From: Nitrospirota bacterium
GTDB lineage: Bacteria; Nitrospirota; Thermodesulfovibrionia; Thermodesulfovibrionales; UBA6898
NCBI GenBank assembly: GCA_029858145.1
Contig: JAOUFP010000084.1
Location: 1 to 9,040 of the forward strand
Length of the DNA stretch: 9,040 bases
Reading direction: 5' to 3'
The notes below the pieces were generated by a model that saw nothing but the letters and a program-made list of their open reading frames with translations, had not been told where the DNA came from and made no database searches. Positions 6,857 to 9,040 of this stretch are shown here, in pieces. How positions within the stretch are numbered: position 1 is the first letter of the stretch; every line of letters starts with the position of its first letter. The translations under genes were made by a program, and so were the position numbers.

Positions 6857-7692
6857 TGAAAGAGTTATTGCTCATAATTCTGCTCTTGTCCGCATCTGCC
6901 TTTCCATCCCTTTCGCGGGCAGACCTCGACCTCGACCAGGAGGTATTGGTCATTCCCGATACCCATAACGAGAAACCCTATATCTGGAATGTGCGACGGG
7001 ACCCGGGTGGATATGACCTTACTATGGAGAATAAGAGTCTTCAAACCGGAACCGCCCGGTTCCTGTTCGACATAAAGGGGGCCTCATCCTCAGGAACAGG
7101 AGAAATGCACGTCTTCATTACGGACGAAGATCTTCATACTTTTGTCCATATCAGGCCTGTGAAAACCAGCGAAGGCAGGTATTCGTTCAATTTCGATCCG
7201 TCTGCCTCCGGCCGATACCGGTTTGAAATAGTCTTTAAAACCGCCGACGGGTGGATCAACCTCCGGAAAAACATAAAGCTTCAGAAATCCGAGGCAAAGC
7301 CTGAAAAGACCGGTATGCCGGGAGATGAAGACTATGAAGTAAAGGTAAAGCTCTATCCCCATAAACTCTACTCCAAACACGTCAGCACTTTTCTTTATCA
7401 GATAGGTTACAAAGGCAAACCGCTTAAGGATATCGAAAAAATAGAAGGTTCGGACATGCAGGTCGCTGCGTGGGATGAAGACCTGAAGGAATTTATCTAT
7501 ATGACACCACAACAGAACCTTGGCGGCCCCGAAGTGGGGGTAAGTATGGTATTTATGAGGCCCGGCAGGCACGCGGTCTTTGCCGAGTTCATACATAACG
7601 GGATTGTCAGAAGAATCGATTTTGTAGTCAACGTCAACGAGGAAATCGATCCGAAGCGGACTTCCCTTCCCTATCTTGGCCCCTCAGAGTGA
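6856..7692 (+). CDS. Exported protein with two diverged His-bearing beta domains
   Basis: A 278-residue protein with a signal peptide (hydrophobic 4-17, cleavage probably after SRA at 20-22) and no further membrane segment, so periplasmic. It has two tandem copies of one domain, about 53-143 and 160-260. The copies align well at GEMHVFITDEDLHTFVHIRP (82-101) and SDMQVAAWDEDLKEFIYMTP (199-218), and again at SGRYRFEIVF (118-127) and PGRHAVFAEF (236-245). The first copy resembles Ig-like periplasmic domains that keep MH and H-x-HP-type residues, often in copper or heavy-metal loci. It retains H85, H94 and H98. The second copy has Q202, K211 and Y215 there. I infer metal binding or partner docking for copy 1 and a structural role for copy 2. 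It is the last gene of the coupled operon, so a job with the membrane polyferredoxin is likely. No catalytic motif is recognised. Confidence 0.75.
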   Translation: MKELLLIILLLSASAFPSLSRADLDLDQEVLVIPDTHNEKPYIWNVRRDPGGYDLTMENKSLQTGTARFLFDIKGASSSGTGEMHVFITDEDLHTFVHIRPVKTSEGRYSFNFDPSASGRYRFEIVFKTADGWINLRKNIKLQKSEAKPEKTGMPGDEDYEVKVKLYPHKLYSKHVSTFLYQIGYKGKPLKDIEKIEGSDMQVAAWDEDLKEFIYMTPQQNLGGPEVGVSMVFMRPGRHAVFAEFIHNGIVRRIDFVVNVNEEIDPKRTSLPYLGPSE

Positions 7693-7744
7693 ACCAGCGG
7701 GCGATTCATCAGGGCGCGTAGATCGGTAAATGACATTGTTGGTC

Positions 7745-7773
7745 TTGCTACACGAGGAACAAGGTGATAGCAT
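7745..7773 (+). promoter_or_regulatory. Candidate promoter for the SHOCT gene
   Basis: TTGCTA (7745-7750), a 17-nt spacer and TAGCAT (7768-7773). Each box matches the sigma70 consensus at 4 of 6 positions. It lies in the 138-nt gap after the three-gene operon, about 57 nt before the SHOCT start. I see no Rho-independent terminator in the gap, so read-through from the operon is also possible. Confidence 0.25.
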
Positions 7774-7815
7774 TTGATTAAAAACAGATGAAACTCACCG
7801 CTAAAGAGCAAAGGC

Positions 7816-7823
7816 AAGGAGGT
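7816..7823 (+). promoter_or_regulatory. Consensus Shine-Dalgarno of the SHOCT gene
   Basis: AAGGAGGT with a 7-nt spacer to the ATG at 7831, an essentially perfect ribosome binding site that fixes the start. Strong translation is expected, in contrast to the lead gene of the preceding operon. Confidence 0.85.
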
Positions 7824-7830
7824 AAGCAGC

Positions 7831-8061
7831 ATGCACTGGGGCGATTATGGTTGGGGAATGGGATTCGGCTGGGTGTTTATGATTTTTTTATGGGTACTTG
7901 TTATCTTTGGGATCTTCTATGTCATCAGGATTGTCATGACCCGCGCAAAAAAAGAAAATGCCGGTGAGTCGGCGCTGGATATCCTCAGGAAAAGATACGC
8001 TAAAGGGGAGATAACAAAAGAGGAATTTGAGAAAATAAGGGACGATCTGCTGAAAGGGTAA
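7831..8061 (+). CDS. Small membrane protein with C-terminal SHOCT domain
   Basis: A 76-residue protein. The N-terminus is rich in Gly, Trp, Met and aromatic residues (MHWGDYGWGMGFGW), followed by one membrane helix at about 12-34 and a basic RAKK stop-transfer stretch (38-41). The last 30 residues are a SHOCT domain: ALDILRKRYAKGEITKEEFE (48-67) and a final KIRDDLLKG. SHOCT domains are short helical hairpins found at protein ends, thought to mediate oligomerisation or partner binding. Stand-alone membrane-SHOCT proteins of this size are common in many bacteria and often lie near metal-efflux or redox genes. The biochemical role is unknown, and the N-terminal His and Met residues could contact metal, which is speculation. 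The start is fixed by a consensus Shine-Dalgarno. The next gene follows after 122 nt. Confidence 0.85.
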   Translation: MHWGDYGWGMGFGWVFMIFLWVLVIFGIFYVIRIVMTRAKKENAGESALDILRKRYAKGEITKEEFEKIRDDLLKG

Positions 8062-8124
8062 GGCTACAGGTATTTTTTATACTCTGCTTCCTTCAAACAG
8101 GTTAGGTGTCCGCATTCCACAGGC

Positions 8125-8143
8125 TTAATCCTTTCTCCATTAA
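8125..8143. repeat. Short inverted repeat upstream of the YHS-flavoprotein gene
   Basis: TTAAT (8125-8129) and ATTAA (8139-8143) form an inverted repeat with a 9-nt spacer. With one mismatch or gap the arms extend to GCTTAAT and ATTAAAGC. It lies about 40 nt before the start, where an operator could sit. No T-run follows, so it is not a terminator, and chance occurrence is quite possible. Confidence 0.2.
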
Positions 8144-8172
8144 AGCGCAGCCAGGGGGAAATGTGAACAAGA

Positions 8173-8179
8173 AAGGAGG
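8173..8179 (+). promoter_or_regulatory. Strong Shine-Dalgarno of the YHS-flavoprotein gene
   Basis: AAGGAGG with a 4-nt spacer to the ATG at 8184. The spacing is short but the match is complete, and it settles the start immediately before the YHS domain, so the YHS part belongs to the protein. Confidence 0.8.
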
Positions 8180-8183
8180 AACG

Positions 8184-9040
8184 ATGAAAAGAGACCCGGT
8201 ATGCAATATGGAAGTCAGTGAAGAAACGGCGACCATTGCGGAATGCGACGGCATAACCTACTATTTCTGTTCAGAGGGATGCAAAGAACGGTTTCTGAAG
8301 GAAAAAAGCTGTAAATTACCGAGGACCTCTTATGACCTTGTCATTATCGGCGGCGGGCCTGCAGGACTGACTGCCGCAGTATATGCCGCTACCCTCAGAA
8401 TGGATGCCTTCATCATAACCAGAGATCTCGGCGGCCAGGCGGTTGACAGCACAAAGATAGAGAATTACATGGGGTACGACTTTATCAGAGGGCCTGAACT
8501 CATAGAGAAGTTTCAGTATCAGTTAATCCATTCCCATTATATCGATCACCTGATTAGTGACGTGGAAAAAATCGAGGCTGTTGATGGTGGATTTAATGTC
8601 ACGACATCAGAACTTCAAAAATATTTTTCAAAGACGATTATTGTCGCCACCGGGATGACAAGGCGGAAGCTCAATGTTGCGGGAGAAGAAAGGTTTCAGA
8701 GAAAAGGGCTTTTTCATGGAAACATCCAGGATTATGCATTTGTTCAGGGTGAGGATGTTGCGGTAATAGGCGGAGGGAATTCAGCGCTTCAGATCGCTGA
8801 GAACCTGCATACCATTGCTGCAAAGATTCATCTTGTCTCTGATTCAGCTCTCACTGCAGACCCAGTGATAATCGACAGGGTCTGCAATTTTGGGAACCTT
8901 TATAAATATGAGGGATATAAAGTGGTAGAACTGGGCGGAGACGATACCCTCTCCAGCATAACGGTCCGCGAGAAGGCAAAAGCGGAAACTACACTTTTGC
9001 CTGTAAAGGGCGTCTTCATCGCCATAGGCCTGAAACCGAA
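8184..9040 (+). CDS. YHS domain fused to thioredoxin-reductase-like flavoprotein lacking CxxC, C-terminus cut by window edge
   Basis: 285 codons are visible and the frame is open to the edge. Residues 1-43 are a YHS domain (KRDPVCNMEV, C7; YYFCSEGCKERF, C29 and C33; also C21 and C43), a small metal-binding module seen in heavy-metal ATPases and related proteins. From about 48 the protein follows the thioredoxin reductase fold: FAD-binding GGGPAG (56-61), GGQ (83-85) with IENYMG (92-97), the ATG turn (155-157), and NAD(P)H-binding GGGNSA (196-201). The terminal VFIAIGLKP (277-285) is the second FAD motif. Where thioredoxin reductases have CxTCDG, just before the NAD(P)H fold, this protein has HGNIQDY (178-184) with no Cys. 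It therefore cannot act by the classical disulfide route. It could be a ferredoxin- or quinone-type reductase, or use the YHS cysteines as in MerA-like metal reduction; both ideas are inference. There is no signal peptide, so it is cytoplasmic. Confidence 0.85.
   Translation, partial: MKRDPVCNMEVSEETATIAECDGITYYFCSEGCKERFLKEKSCKLPRTSYDLVIIGGGPAGLTAAVYAATLRMDAFIITRDLGGQAVDSTKIENYMGYDFIRGPELIEKFQYQLIHSHYIDHLISDVEKIEAVDGGFNVTTSELQKYFSKTIIVATGMTRRKLNVAGEERFQRKGLFHGNIQDYAFVQGEDVAVIGGGNSALQIAENLHTIAAKIHLVSDSALTADPVIIDRVCNFGNLYKYEGYKVVELGGDDTLSSITVREKAKAETTLLPVKGVFIAIGLKP

Noticed and set aside
7763..7799. Inverted repeat GGTGA...TCACC as a terminator after the three-gene operon
   Set aside because: The stem is only 5 bp with a loop of about 27 nt and no T-run follows.
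8071..8083. GTAT-TTTTT-ATAC hairpin after the SHOCT gene as a terminator
   Set aside because: A 4-bp AT-rich stem cannot act as a Rho-independent terminator, and the T-run lies in the loop instead of after the stem.
8062..8183. Copper-regulator operator (CsoR or CueR type) upstream of the YHS gene
   Set aside because: Only a single GGGGG run is present (around 8153-8157). The matching C-rich half of a CsoR palindrome and the CueR dyad are absent.

Overview
The window looks like chromosomal DNA of a Gram-negative bacterium with an anaerobic or microaerophilic respiratory lifestyle. Three exported or membrane proteins carry Sec-type signals, one membrane protein has twelve Fe-S cysteines, and the gene set (FMN-binding-like protein, polyferredoxin, His/Met-bearing periplasmic proteins, SHOCT protein, YHS-flavoprotein) resembles accessory cassettes of Nitrospirota and Desulfobacterota. 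That taxonomic suggestion is inference only. Coding density is high, genes are tightly packed, and base composition looks close to half GC by eye. I see no RNA genes, CRISPR arrays, insertion sequences or integration sites.

Left part (1-4071, minus strand): a two-gene cluster read right to left. The first gene (4071-2884) encodes an HD-domain phosphohydrolase whose C-terminal half resembles the YfbR 5'-deoxynucleotidase, with an unrecognised N-terminal half. After 20 nt comes a large UvrD/Rep-type helicase (2863 to the left edge). It carries all the usual SF1 motifs and the beginning of a RecB/AddA-type nuclease domain, cut off by the window edge. Both concern nucleotides and DNA repair and look unrelated to the right half.

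Middle (4227-7692, plus strand): a translationally coupled operon of three genes, with a 4-nt overlap and then a 1-nt overlap. It encodes (i) a small exported protein of the FMN-binding-domain type whose flavin-attachment motif is degenerate, (ii) a 686-residue membrane protein with a periplasmic N-terminal domain, about eight to nine membrane helices and twelve cysteines in polyferredoxin-like motifs, and (iii) an exported protein made of two diverged copies of a His-bearing beta domain. Together these look like a split and remodelled NosR/NapH/CcoG-type electron conduit with an exported partner, plausibly for metal (copper?) handling or a periplasmic reduction.

Right part (7693-9040): a 76-residue SHOCT-type membrane protein, then a YHS domain fused to a thioredoxin-reductase-like flavoprotein. 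The flavoprotein has both dinucleotide folds but lacks the redox-active CxxC. Both genes have near-perfect Shine-Dalgarno sequences, unlike the first operon's lead gene. YHS and SHOCT proteins often occur in heavy-metal loci, so the whole right half can be read as one metal/redox locus. The most original points are the lost flavinylation Thr, the YHS-flavoprotein without CxxC, and the coupled three-gene membrane electron-transfer unit.
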